A DNA stretch of 64,000 nt from Corythucha ciliata (lineage: Eukaryota > Arthropoda > Insecta > Hemiptera > Tingidae): positions 55,979,189 to 56,043,188 of the forward strand of contig CM075938.1 in NCBI GenBank assembly GCA_038030265.1, read 5' to 3'. Shown here in pieces: positions 21,001 through 33,000 of this stretch. Every line of letters begins with the position of its first letter. Within the stretch, counting starts at the first letter, position 1. The position numbers were made by a program, and so were the translations under genes. A model generated the notes under the pieces. It searched no databases, was not told the DNA's origin, and was given only the letters and a program-made list of their open reading frames with translations.

Positions 21001-24000
21001 CTCAAACTGTCAGTATGTTCATTTCTAGCGGGCGAAAATAGTCAGTGTGATATTTTCAGGGTGCACAAATCCGTCTTTTTAGTCTAGAGTGCGAACTCTG
21101 TTTAGCGAGTATCAAGGGCCGAATCGTTAATATAACCATTTTGTGGACACAAACACTCAGTTTTGCCATTTCTATTGGTACAAAATAGTCCGCCATACCA
21201 TTTGTAGGTTGCGAATGGTCAGTTCGCTATTTCCAAGGAGCAAATTGTCAGTTCATTTATATGTATGAGGAATGAATATTAGTCTCAGCTATATTTTCAG
21301 AGCAAAAATCATCATTTTTGGCATTTTAGGGTCCGAGTGGTAAGTTTTGCCATTTTTAAAGCGAGAATTGCCAGTTTGACCATTTTGGCATGTTAAATAA
21401 TTTTCTACGCACGAATGTTCAGTTTTGCCATTTAAAATACTTGTTCAGGCATTTTAGGGCGCGAATTTGTGGCACGTTAAGTCAGTTTGTTTAGAGCGCA
21501 AATCGCTAGTCAGCTTAAGCATTTTCAACGCGCGAATCGTCAGTTTTGCCATTTTTAGGGCGTAAATAGTCACGTCAAGCCAAAGGCGCGAATGGTCAGT
21601 TTGGCCGTTCTCTGCACGCGAATGGTCGATTTTGCACTTTTCAGGGCAGAAATCATCTATTAACGCATTTTCAAGGCGCGAAGTCAGTTTAACCGTTTTA
21701 TTTGGAACACGAATATGTTAACGTCAAGCCAAATGGAGAATGGTCAGTATTGGCCATTTTTGGAGCACGAATTGTCAGTTAGGCCCATTTTCAGGGCTGC
21801 AAGGATCGTGAGGCTAGCCAATTTTAGATTGCTTGAAGTCCGTTTAGCTTTTTTTAAAGCGATAATTTTTCCACACATTTAGTCGGCTCAGCCATTTTCA
21901 AGGCGCTAACAGTTAGTTTTGCCACTTTGGGGTACTATTACCTTTAGTTAAGCCGTTTTTATGGTGGGCATAGCCATAGTTTAGCTATTTTTAGGCATTG
22001 AATTGCTCTCAAGCCATTTTTAATCGAGCGAAACAGACAATTTCCCAAGCAATGGAAATTGAGACAAATTGTCGAACGGAAGAATATCAATGAAAGAGTT
22101 CTCACAGTCACCCCACTTCCTGCACCCGAACTTTCCCGCGGGCAGGTCTGAAGGCCAAGGAAGAATCTCGATGCTTGTGGTCCTTTCAGGGCAGCTCAAG
22201 GGCCTAGGTACGAATGGTCTCGAAAAAATGCCGCATAAGGGATCCGAGGACGCTGTTTAAAACGCCGTGGCAACCACACCGCTGTTTTTGTTACCAACCG
22301 CTCGAACTAGTGACCGTGGAGTCGATAAAACCCGGCTGAAACCAACGACCACAACACATTCATTACTGGATCGTTAAAGGGGCTTTATTTCTCGGTTAAA
22401 CATGGTTCGGGGACACATAAATCACGTATGCCTCAGACCCCAGCCTTAGACCCAAGAATTTGAGAAGGTGATAATTCCTCGTTAGTGTTTGGGAGGTGGT
22501 TTTGATGATGTTTTTGCGCAAGTGACCTCGCGACTCCAAGGGAGGGGCCATGGCCCCACTATGGCTTCTAGCTCAAACCATTGTTCCATCAACGGAAATA
22601 CTACAGTCGCCTAGTGATCGCCTGATCCCTGATTCAAGTATCCGTCAACCGTTACGTTATGACGTGTCAAATGGACCACCAGGTCGTTCTCAACTCCGAC
22701 GATCAGAACGTCAACGTCGTCCTCCAATCCATCTACGCGATTATGAACTTTCGTAATTCACATTAGAGGGTTGGATCCGCCAGACTTTACAACAGGGGCG
22801 GAGTCGTGAGGCAACTTGCGCAAAAAACATCATTAAACCACCCTCCAAACACAATAACGAGGGACTATCACCTTCTTAATTTTTAGGGTCAAAGGTTCTG
22901 GCCTGATGGTGCTATTACACGTGAGAGTAACTCTCTGAGAGTGCCAGGATGCACTTTCCGAAAACTCTCTGGTCCGTTTAGACTGGCGAGTTAAGCTTTC
23001 GAGAGCAAAAAACTCTCAATTGTAAACGCAGCTAGAGCCAGACCGTGATTTATAAGCCCCTGAACCATGTTTAACCGAAAAATACAGCCCCTTAAACGGC
23101 CCTGAAATGAATGTTGCACGTCGTCGTCGTTGGTATCAGCCGAGATTTTATCCACTCCCAGGGTCACCAGTATACGAGCGGTTGGTAGCAAAACAACCGA
23201 ACGTGTGGTTGCCACGGCGTCTTAAACAACGGGCTTGGATCCCTCCTGCGGCATTTTTTCGAGACCATTCGTACCTAGGCCCCTGAGCTGCCCAGACAGG
23301 TCCATGGGCATCGAGATTCTTCCTTGAACTTCGGGGCTGTCCGCATGAAAGTTTTGGTACAGGTGGTTAGAAACAGTGGGGTCACTGTGACAACCCTTTC
23401 ATTGATTCTTCAGATTGGCAATTTGTCTTAATTTTTGGATTTCCCGTGTTTTAAACCCAACACCCATTCATTGGCTAAAAATGGCTAAACTAAAACTATT
23501 CCCACCATAAAAACGGCTAAGCTAAAGGTAATCGCACCCCAACTTTGTAAAACCGACGATTAGCGCCTTGCAAATAGCTTAACTGACTAAATGTGTGCCC
23601 TAAAAATGGTCAAACTGAAAATCCCCGCTCTAAAAAAAGCTAAACGGACTTCAAGCGCCCTAAAAATGCCTAGCCTGACGATTCTTGCCGCCTTAACAGA
23701 TGATTTCTGCCCTGAAAAACGCCAAATCGACCCTTTCGCGTGCAAAGAATGGCCAAACTGACCATTCGTGCATTTGGCTTGATGTGACTAATTTATTGCG
23801 CCCTTAAAATGGCAAAACTAACGATTCGCGCTCTAAAAATGGTGAAACTGACTTTCCGTGCCACTAATTCGCGTCCTAAAATGCCTGAACTTGAACAGTT
23901 GATTTCTGCCCTTAAAATGGCCAAAACTGGCCATTCGTGCGTAGAAAATTGCTAAACATGCTGTGCCTGCTGTAAAAATGGCCAAACTGCCAATTCCAGC

Positions 24001-27000
24001 TTCAAAAACGGTAAAACTTAGCATTCGGACCTTGAAATGTTAATAGATGATTTCTGCCCTGAAAAGTGCAAAATCGACCATTCGCGTGTAGAGAACGGCC
24101 AAACTGACCATTCGCGCCTGACTATTTACGCCCTAAAAATGGCAAAACTGACGATTCGTCCCCCCGAAACAGCTGTTTGAGTGAGCAAAATCCGAGAAAT
24201 TGATGCGCGAAATGCCACGTCAAGGTCAAAATTTACGCGAAACTTGACATGGGTGAGAGTAAAAACTGCATTGAAACGGCCGCGGCACACCCAAGGGAAA
24301 CATTTACGTGAAATTCTCCATTTTGTGGACAAAACGCAAGAACATTGGGGGAAACACTCACGTCCAACTTCATATCTGATCGAAATGACCATTTGCACTT
24401 TTCCGAAATTCCGCTTTGTTTCCGAGATATCCGCCATTTTCTTTTTTTTTTTTAGAAACAGCTTGTTGCGCACGCAACAATTGTTGCAATAGCGAAAATG
24501 ATGAGCTCATGGAAATTTGATTTTCTGACTGTATCACACTCATTAGTGTTTTTCCTCATTTTAGCCGCTAAAATTATAGATTTTTGTACATTTCAGTCAC
24601 GAATTAAAGTTGTTCCCCAATTTTCGTCGCGAATTACGTAAAGCTTTCTTCTTTTGGCTGTGGATTAAGCGATTTTTTCATATTCTGGCACAAAGCTACC
24701 TTTAGAAGCCGCGAATTTGACGTTTTGTCCACTCAAATCGCAAATTAGCGTTTTTAGCTGATCAGCGCTTCTCAATTTTATCGGTGAATTAACCACGGAT
24801 TAACGATTTTTCGCCATTTTAGCGGTGAATTAGCGTTTTTGCGGTGATTTCGTATTTTTCTTGATTTTAACCGCTAATGAGCCATTTTTATCAATTTCAT
24901 TCATGAATTAGTGCTTTTTCTGTACTTTATCCGCGGAAGCTTTAAGGAAACTTGAGCCACGAAGTAGCGCTTTTTCTCACTTCTGTACGTGAATTAGTTG
25001 CGTACCGAGAGAAAGTGGCGGGGGAGGGGGGCGGATCGCCCTGGGCTGATAAATGCCCGCCTCCTCCGGGCTGATGGGGCCCTAAAAATAAATAATAGGC
25101 ATACCTATGTGGGCCTAAAAATTTGGTTATTAAGGATCTATGTTCATGTTTGTAGGTACGTGAAACCGAGTTTTTGGCATGTAGTTGAACAGCGATATTG
25201 GCTCCTTTCGACCATTTTCAATCCATCCAACCCTGGATGAATTGCTTGTAGGTGATCAGCTAATGAGTATAACTGAATAATCGATTTAGCCCACAAAAGC
25301 GCTATTCTGAAGGCTCTACGGGTAACTTCGCGGCTAAAATAAAGAGAATACGCTGCTCCCCAGTTTTTTTTTTTTAGTCCGTAAGCGGATAAAGATGAGA
25401 AGGCGTACTAATATGCTATTCTTGCAGCAAAAAGTTGGGAAAAATCGCTAGTATTCGTGGCTAAAACTGTTCAAAAGCCTTCATTCACGGTATCTGGATG
25501 AAACATCCAGACCGAAATTGAGAAAAAAATCGCTGATTCGCGGTGTATAGATGCCACCTTATGCCTAAAATGAAGAAAAAATGCTAATTTGCTGTTGCTA
25601 AAATTGAGACGTGGCCTAGTTTTTGCTTTTCTGCAAGCGCTAAAAGACAAGAGAACCCGCTAAGGCCATATAATAGAAAAAAAAACACGCTAATTCGGGA
25701 CTAAAATTGAGAAAAATGACAAATTCCCAACTGAAATTGGAAAAAATCGCCCATTCGCGGATAAAAAGTGAAAAGCCGCTAATTCACAGCTAGTTTTGGA
25801 AAAATGCTAATTCACGACTGAAATTGAGAAGAATGGCTAATTCACGGCAAAAATTGAGAAAAATAGCTAATTCGCTAATGAAATTGACAAAAATCTAAAC
25901 TTGGAACTATCCTATTTCGCGGGCTTAATTGAAAAGAATAAAATCTATTCTTATAATCTATTATCTAATAAATTAATTAGACAGATATTATCCGGACGAC
26001 GAAGGAAGGGCATAGCCCAACACGATTCGGTGGTTTACCGATCAGGAGAAGCGCCTAGAGTTTCGAGAAACAATGGACCTGGGTGGGGTTCGGCTTAGCT
26101 TATCCCTCGGAGTACGACTCCCATAGGCGTCTCCGTGGCGCAAATGGCAGCGTGCTGGACTGGTAATCCAGAGGTTGCGGGTTCAAATCCCGCCGGGGAG
26201 CCATTTTTTCTCGAAACTCGAATCGTGTTGGGCTATGCCCTTCCTTCGTCGTCCGGATAATATCTGTCTAATTAATTTATTAACTAAAATACCGGCGACA
26301 GATTTATTCATTATATCCATCTATTATCTGATAATTAATTCGCAGCTAAAATTGTAAAAAATCCTATAATTTGCGGATAAAGTTTAGAAAAAATGTTCAT
26401 TCGCGGATTCAAAAGAGAAAAATCGGCTAATTCTCGGCTATGTTCGAGAAAACGCTAATTCACGACTAAAATTTAGTAAAAACGCTGACTCGAGGCTAAA
26501 ATTCAGCAAAAGACAATAATCTGTTGCTTCTGAAGGCAACTTCGTGCCTAAACCTGAAAAAACGCGCTAGTCCATGGCTAAAAGTTGAAAACAAAATTGT
26601 ATTTGCGGGACAAAAATAGTTCGTACACCGCTAATTTGCGGCCAATATTGAGAAAAACCCCAAATTAATTAGCGCGGCTGAAATTAACGAAAATGGCTAT
26701 ACTTGCAGCCCAAAGTGCTTATTCACTGCTGAAAAGGTTAAAAAAAACGCTAATTTGCTGCAAAAATTGAGAAAAATCGCTAACATGGAATAAAAATGCT
26801 ACTTCACACCTAAAATTGAGGAGAATCACTTATTCGCGCACAAAGTGTAGAGGAAAAGCTCTGTAATTCACGGCTAAAGTTGAAAAAAGTTCAATCTTCG
26901 GCTATTTTATAGTTTTGAAATATTCATAAATCAAGTGCGCTTCCATGGGCGTAGCCAGCGGAGGGCAGGGGTGGGCAGTTGCCCTCCCCTAGAATCAAAA

Positions 27001-30000
27001 GCGCAGATTTCGTGGGGCACCTGCCCACCCCCCCGAAAAATCCCTGATCTGGCTTTCTTGTATTCCTCTCCATAAAACCTATTTTGCGGATTTTTCGCTT
27101 ATCGGTTTCACCAAAAATCAAAAATTCGCCAATGTTTGTTGCTGACAAACCGATTTCGAGGGTCAGCTCGACTTGGAAACCGATTTTTCACACTAAAATC
27201 CCATATTCGCAGGTTCGACGCGCAATTTTCGTATATTTTTGGCTAGCTCAAATCGTGTTTACCCCGCTGTGCCATACCCAGACTTGTGGTAGGAGAGGAA
27301 ATGCCAGCTCTGTTTACCGTTTCAGGTCTAAAGCGCCCCATACACTATGCGATTGCCTGCAGGCCGTCGCCTCAAGAGGCGACCGTCCGGCCAAAATCGA
27401 CGGGTATCATACAGTCAGTCAACTATCTCACGTCCGATCCTAGCCGGTCCTACGGCCACACACCTTCAGTTTTCACGGACTGGAGGTGGACTGCAGTCCA
27501 TGGCCTTCAGATTAACTGAAAATGTGTGGGTAACCCCGATTGACGGCCTCACGATTGCCTTCAGTTAAACTGACAGTGTATGGGGCGCTTAAAATTCAAA
27601 GTTCAACTCCAAAAGTATCACTTTCCCGGAGAAGTGGGGGAGAAGTTTCAGGTTTTCGACATGAAATCCGAAATAGAAGCAGGCTACAAACGGTAGTTTT
27701 CCAGCAGATATTAATTTTTTGACGTATAGTGGCCGTTTCTGTGCAAATTTAGTCTCCGATGACCGCGAATTGACGCGATTCTAACCTGTTATATTTAGAC
27801 GAAGTTTGTTCAATGAAAAAAACAAGTATTTATTCGCGAAGTATAAGGCAAAGCAAAAAGGTTTCATGTGATCTAAAAAATAGTGAGTGGAGTCAAATTT
27901 TAATTCCCACACTCCTCCTCACGAACGATTTTTGGGAGTCCCAAATTCTGTCTGAACTGTTCGAATTTAACAGTTGGGAGAGATTTCGTGAATATGTCAG
28001 CATCCATAATTTCGGAGGGTCGATAGTTGACTTCGACTTCTCCTCTCATGACTACGTCTCGAATAAAATGCTTTTTTATGTCGATATGTTTTGATTTCGA
28101 GCATTGATTGGGTTCTTTGCGAGACTTTGAGCTGCTTGGTTGTCAGTGAAAATCGTCACCGTCGATATTTGCATGCCCAAATCTATTCCCAGCTGTTTGA
28201 GATGGATTGCTTCTTTGGTGGCTTCTGTGAGTGCCATGAACTCTGCTTCGGCCGTCGAAAGAGCAACGGTTCTTTGTTTTCTTGATTCCCAGCTGACGAC
28301 TGTTCCAGCGAGTTTAAAACAATAACCGGTGTAGGATCTTCAGTCTTGCGGACATGTTGCCCAGTCGGCGTCGGCGAAGCCAGTTAGACTTTTTCCAGTC
28401 TTTCTGAATTTTAACGCAAAATTCTTTGTTCCTTGCAGATACCTCAAAACGCGTTTCGCAGCCTCCCAGTGTTCCTTTCGAAAACAGGTATTAAATTGAC
28501 TGAGGTAACTCACCGTATGAGAAATATCAGGTCGAGTTGCCACTGCAAGATACATCAATGAACCAATTAAACTTTGATACGGCATGTTGAATAATTCTTC
28601 CTCATCTTCTGTTTTTTTTTTAATTTTAGTCTTGGTTCCGTTGGAGTGGAAATTGGTTTGCACATAGACATATTGAATTGATTCAACAAATCATCGATGT
28701 ATTTCGTTTGAGAAATGGAGATGTGATGTTTTGTTTGTTTAAATTCGATGCCAAGGCAATAACTGAGGTCGCTCAAATCACGGATTACGAATTTTTCTGA
28801 AAGTGATGTTTTCAGTTCTTCAAAATAACTTGGTTTTGTCGCGCCTATAATTAAGTCATCGACATAAACTGCAACAATAACTTTTTCTCCTCCCCCTCGC
28901 GACAAGACGTAGACGCAAGGGTCAGCGAGAGACGGTTGAAAACCCAAAGTTTGTAGAATTTTGTCCAACTTCAAGAACCATTGCCTTCCGGCTTGCTTCA
29001 ACCCGTAGAGAGCTTTCTGTAGGCGGCAGACCTTTTCTTTTTTCAAGTTTTTCATGTCTTCAAGCATGTTTCTCGCTTTTGTGAACAAGTCCGAATTAGG
29101 ATCGTCACTTTCTTCGAGAATTATGTCTTGAAGAAATTTTTCTAGACAGTTGGGCATTTTCATAAAAATTTCCTCTAGTCCAGTAAAATAAGAACTAAAA
29201 AGGGGGGTCAGGTTGCAATAATTAGGGTAGATGATTTTTTTATTTTATATTGTCTGGGATGGTGCTGGTATGACGTGTTCAAATTGTTGACCTCGAAAGA
29301 CATCGGGATCATCCTGGAATTCTCGAAAAACCACAAAAATTTGGGACTTTTTTGGGGTTTTGGCTCTTTCACGCTAAACTAGCCATTTCTTGGTTGTGGC
29401 TTCGAAGTAACTTTTCAAAGTTGAGAACATTTCTGAGAAAACCAGTCTAGAGCGGGTTCTAAATGTATTACCATTTCCAAGATACAGCTCGTCAAATTTA
29501 TGCAAATTTGTCAACACTTCGAAATTCTGTCTATGGTTCTTCGTTTTCGTTAGCTGTGATCATGATACGTACTAATTATTTTGCTAAACTAGACTGAATG
29601 ATGAGGCCAAACGACTTGTTATCTCCAATATTTTGATAGTGGTTGGGTTTGATAGTGGTTTTCAGCCTATGAGTCGCGGGCTTTTCCTAGCTGGGTCGCC
29701 GTCTGTTATCTACACTTGGGTACCCATAATTTTGTCCTAAAGGGTCGTGCCCTCCCCACTATTTTATGTTTTGCTACCGTTACTTTATTTATTCGCCTAA
29801 GACTGCATAGTTCAAGTTTATTATTTCATTCACCCATTTAAAATTTCAGAGAGAGCGTGAAACAGTGCTCTCAGGCAAAAATTCGAATCGAGACGGGAAA
29901 GTTAATCCTAAAATCCCCAGGTACCCTGCTTCGGAACATCTAATTTGGTCCGAGGGACTAATGTGTCGTATATATATATAGGGTGTGCAAAAAGCGACTG

Positions 30001-33000
30001 GACAGAGAAAAACCAGTGAAGGGGTAACTCATTTCTGATCGAAATGACTATTTGCACTTTTCCGAAATTCCGCTTTGTTTCCGAGATATCCGCCATTTTC
30101 TGATTTTTTCAGAAACAGCTTATTGCACACGCAGTTATTGTTGCAATGGCAAGAATGATGAGCCCATTTGAAAGAGCACAAAATTTTCTATTTAAAGAGC
30201 CTATTTCTATCCAGATCAGACGATATCTACTACGTTTTGAATCAGCTTATTAGCGAGGAAACTTGATTCCGGAAGTATTGGTGCTTTGGTGATGTAGCCA
30301 GAAAATTACGTTTTTACGCCAATAAGCTGATTCAAAACGTAGTAGATGTTGTCTGACCTGGATTTAAAAAGGCTCTTTAAATGGAAAATTTTGTGCTCTT
30401 TCCAATGGGCTCATCATTCTTGCCATTGCAACAATAACTGCGTGTGCAATAAGCTGTTTCTGAAAAAATCAGAAAATGTCGGATATCTCGGAAACAAAGC
30501 GGAATTTCGGAAAAGTGCAAATAGTCATTTCGATCAGAAATTAGTTGCCCCTTCACTGGTTTTTCTCTGTCCAGTCGCTTTTTGTACACCCTGTATAATA
30601 ATTAAATCGTGAGATATAATAGCAGAATTTGTGGCGTATATCATCTTATTAAAAAGGTAAGGCCACACGCTGGAAGACTTGCAGCATATTTTTATGCACT
30701 GCTCTCGATACGCCTCCGATGCGGATTTTCGATCATCTGAGAGAGATCATGCTGGACCAATTAATATAGTGTACACAAATTGAAAGCCCAGTTTAAATGT
30801 CGCCATAAGTTGAATATCTAAATAGTGTTGATTTCCGTGAATACCCATAATAATATTATAATCGATACAATATAATATTATCGACAATATAATATTATCG
30901 ATACAAATTGTATCGATGGATTATATAAATGTTCCGACAGCAGCCTGTCGGGAAAAGTGCATTTCATTCTTGCGACAATCGAGTCAAACCTCATAAGTTA
31001 GAACGATATCAATCAACTATGAATGACATTTAGGCCGTGGTATAGAAAGTCAAAATCATAAAATCGTGTTTCTTTTTACCGCAGGCCCCTTTTTTGGCAC
31101 CAACTGAGGGGGAACAAAATGATGAAAATGAAACAGAGTCGGTTTGGTTGCCTATACGATATGGGAAGGTGGACTCTTCTTAGAGGAGTTATTTGCAATT
31201 AAAATCTTTATCCCGGCCTAAATTTCATTCATAATTGATTGATATCGTTCTAACTTATGAGGTTTGACTCGATTGTCGCATGAATGAAATACACTTTTCC
31301 GGACAGTCTGCTGTCGGAACAAAACTTTTTTCAGGTTACGTTAATTTTCAGATCAGTTAAATTAGGTTAAATGGCATGTCACAATTTCACGATTGCGCAA
31401 TGCGGAGTGCCTGGGTTCGAATCCGAAACAATTTTTTTTAAATTTTTTTTTGTTCCTCCCTTTTTGGCCCACCTCAGGATTTTTTACTCAATATTTATTA
31501 GGCTGTAGGCAAATCAAATAAAAGAGACGGCTCAAAATTCAGTGTCAATGAAATTTTTTGGTAATTGGGTGGTCCAGTAAGGCATAGCGTTAATTTAATA
31601 GCTCCTCTCCGCCGAGAACTCCCCTGCCATATCAACGGATTTGGTTCACAAGGGTATCATACGAAAGCGCGTTCATTTCTCATCACTCGTGTCAATTTTG
31701 GGGGCAATTGCAGCAACAGCCGTGCGGTAGCGAATTTTCAACTAATTCAAACCCCTCTTTCACACCGTTCTCGTGGACCGATTCATCTGGATCACGAACT
31801 CGTCCGAGATATTCACGCTATTGATGTTCAGACCAAATTTGGTTGCCCTAAGTCAAAAATTGCGACCGTGATCGTGCTAACAAGCGAGCGGGACCATATA
31901 TATATATATATATATATATATAACGTAATTTTAACGTTCGACAAGTAGTTTGAAGTGAAAATTGCTTCAGCCCAAAAAGTTAATGGAAGGTTCGAGTCTA
32001 ACGAGCTTTTTCAACTAGAGTTCTATTTTTCCTCTCAGCTACTCCGTTTTGCTGCGGTGTGTAGGTGGTTGCAAGTCTTCTTTTAATGCCGCAGTTTTTT
32101 AAATAGGCGTCAAATTCTTTGTTGCAGAACTCCGATTTTTCATTATCGGTTTGAAGAAACTTGATTTTCTTGCCAGTGAATCTTTCTGTTTCGCGCTGAA
32201 ACTCTTTAAAACGACTCATGACTTCATTTTTCTGCTTCAAAAAATAAATTTTGCAATATCGGGAGTAATCGTCAATAAAAGTAACGAAATATTTTGAATT
32301 TCCGTTTGACGGGTTACGAACCGGACCAAACACATCGGAATGTACTATTTCAAGGAGTTCCGATGTTCTCGGGCTGTCTCGCTTTGGAAATGGGTTTCGA
32401 GTCATTTTTGCTTGAATGCAAGTTTCACATTCTTGCAATTTTCTTTCGGATTGAAGCTTAATCCGATCAACAGTTGATTTCGTAAGGCGAGTTTTAACGA
32501 ATTTTCATTGACGTGGCCAAGCTTTGAATGCCACTCGACGATAGTGCTCTTTTCTTTGGATGAACATAATTTTGAGTCGTGGAGAGTTTTTTCCGATATA
32601 TTTTCAACGAAGTAAAGTCCATTTGATTTCTTTGCCAGGAGATTTATGTTTTTGTTTCTATCCATTACAGTCGCTCTATCCTTTTTGAATAGTACAGTGA
32701 ACCCTTTTTCAGTAATTTTGCTCACCGATAGAAGATTTGTGGACAGATTTGGAATGAATAAAGTATTCGGCAGATCAATTGTGTGATTCTTTTCGACTTT
32801 GATTTGTGCTAGACCTTTTCCACTTATGGGCTGAGTGTGATTTTCTGATGCCAATTTCAAAACACTTCCTTCTTTGTTTGGTTCGATTTCGATGAAAAGT
32901 GATTTCTTCGCACACATATGCGACGTTGAACCGCTATCAAGACACCAAAGATTTTTTGTAATGTCGAGTTCGTTGATTGAAAGACAGTGTTCTTTTACAT

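Larger units (their letters stand above)
24535..26910. repeat. S1 30-bp repeat arrays in opposing orientation
   Basis: Units around CTCAATTTTAGCCGCGAATT run in reverse orientation at about 24,535-25,000. Forward units (GCTAATTCACGGCTAAAATT) fill about 25,300-25,900 and 26,335-26,900. The centre (25,000-25,280) contains a G-run and GGCGGATCGCC, like the ends of hAT-type elements. The forward half is interrupted by the tRNA-like inverted-repeat cassette (25,969-26,279). No gene. Confidence 0.7.

Noticed and set aside
24181..24492. 103-codon ORF (plus) and 115-codon ORF (minus)
   Set aside because: Both overlap the fold-back MITE fragment and have no motif.
26129..26203. A functional nuclear tRNA-Thr gene
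   Set aside because: GGT anticodons are not normally used by eukaryotic nuclear tRNAs, the body resembles tRNA-Trp and the acceptor top is imperfect. It is kept only as a tRNA-like feature.
31565..31948. 127-codon ORF as a possible gene
   Set aside because: It is made from a dispersed repeat and ends in a TA microsatellite (IYIYIYIY tail), and the repeat copy at 33,807-34,140 does not keep the frame.
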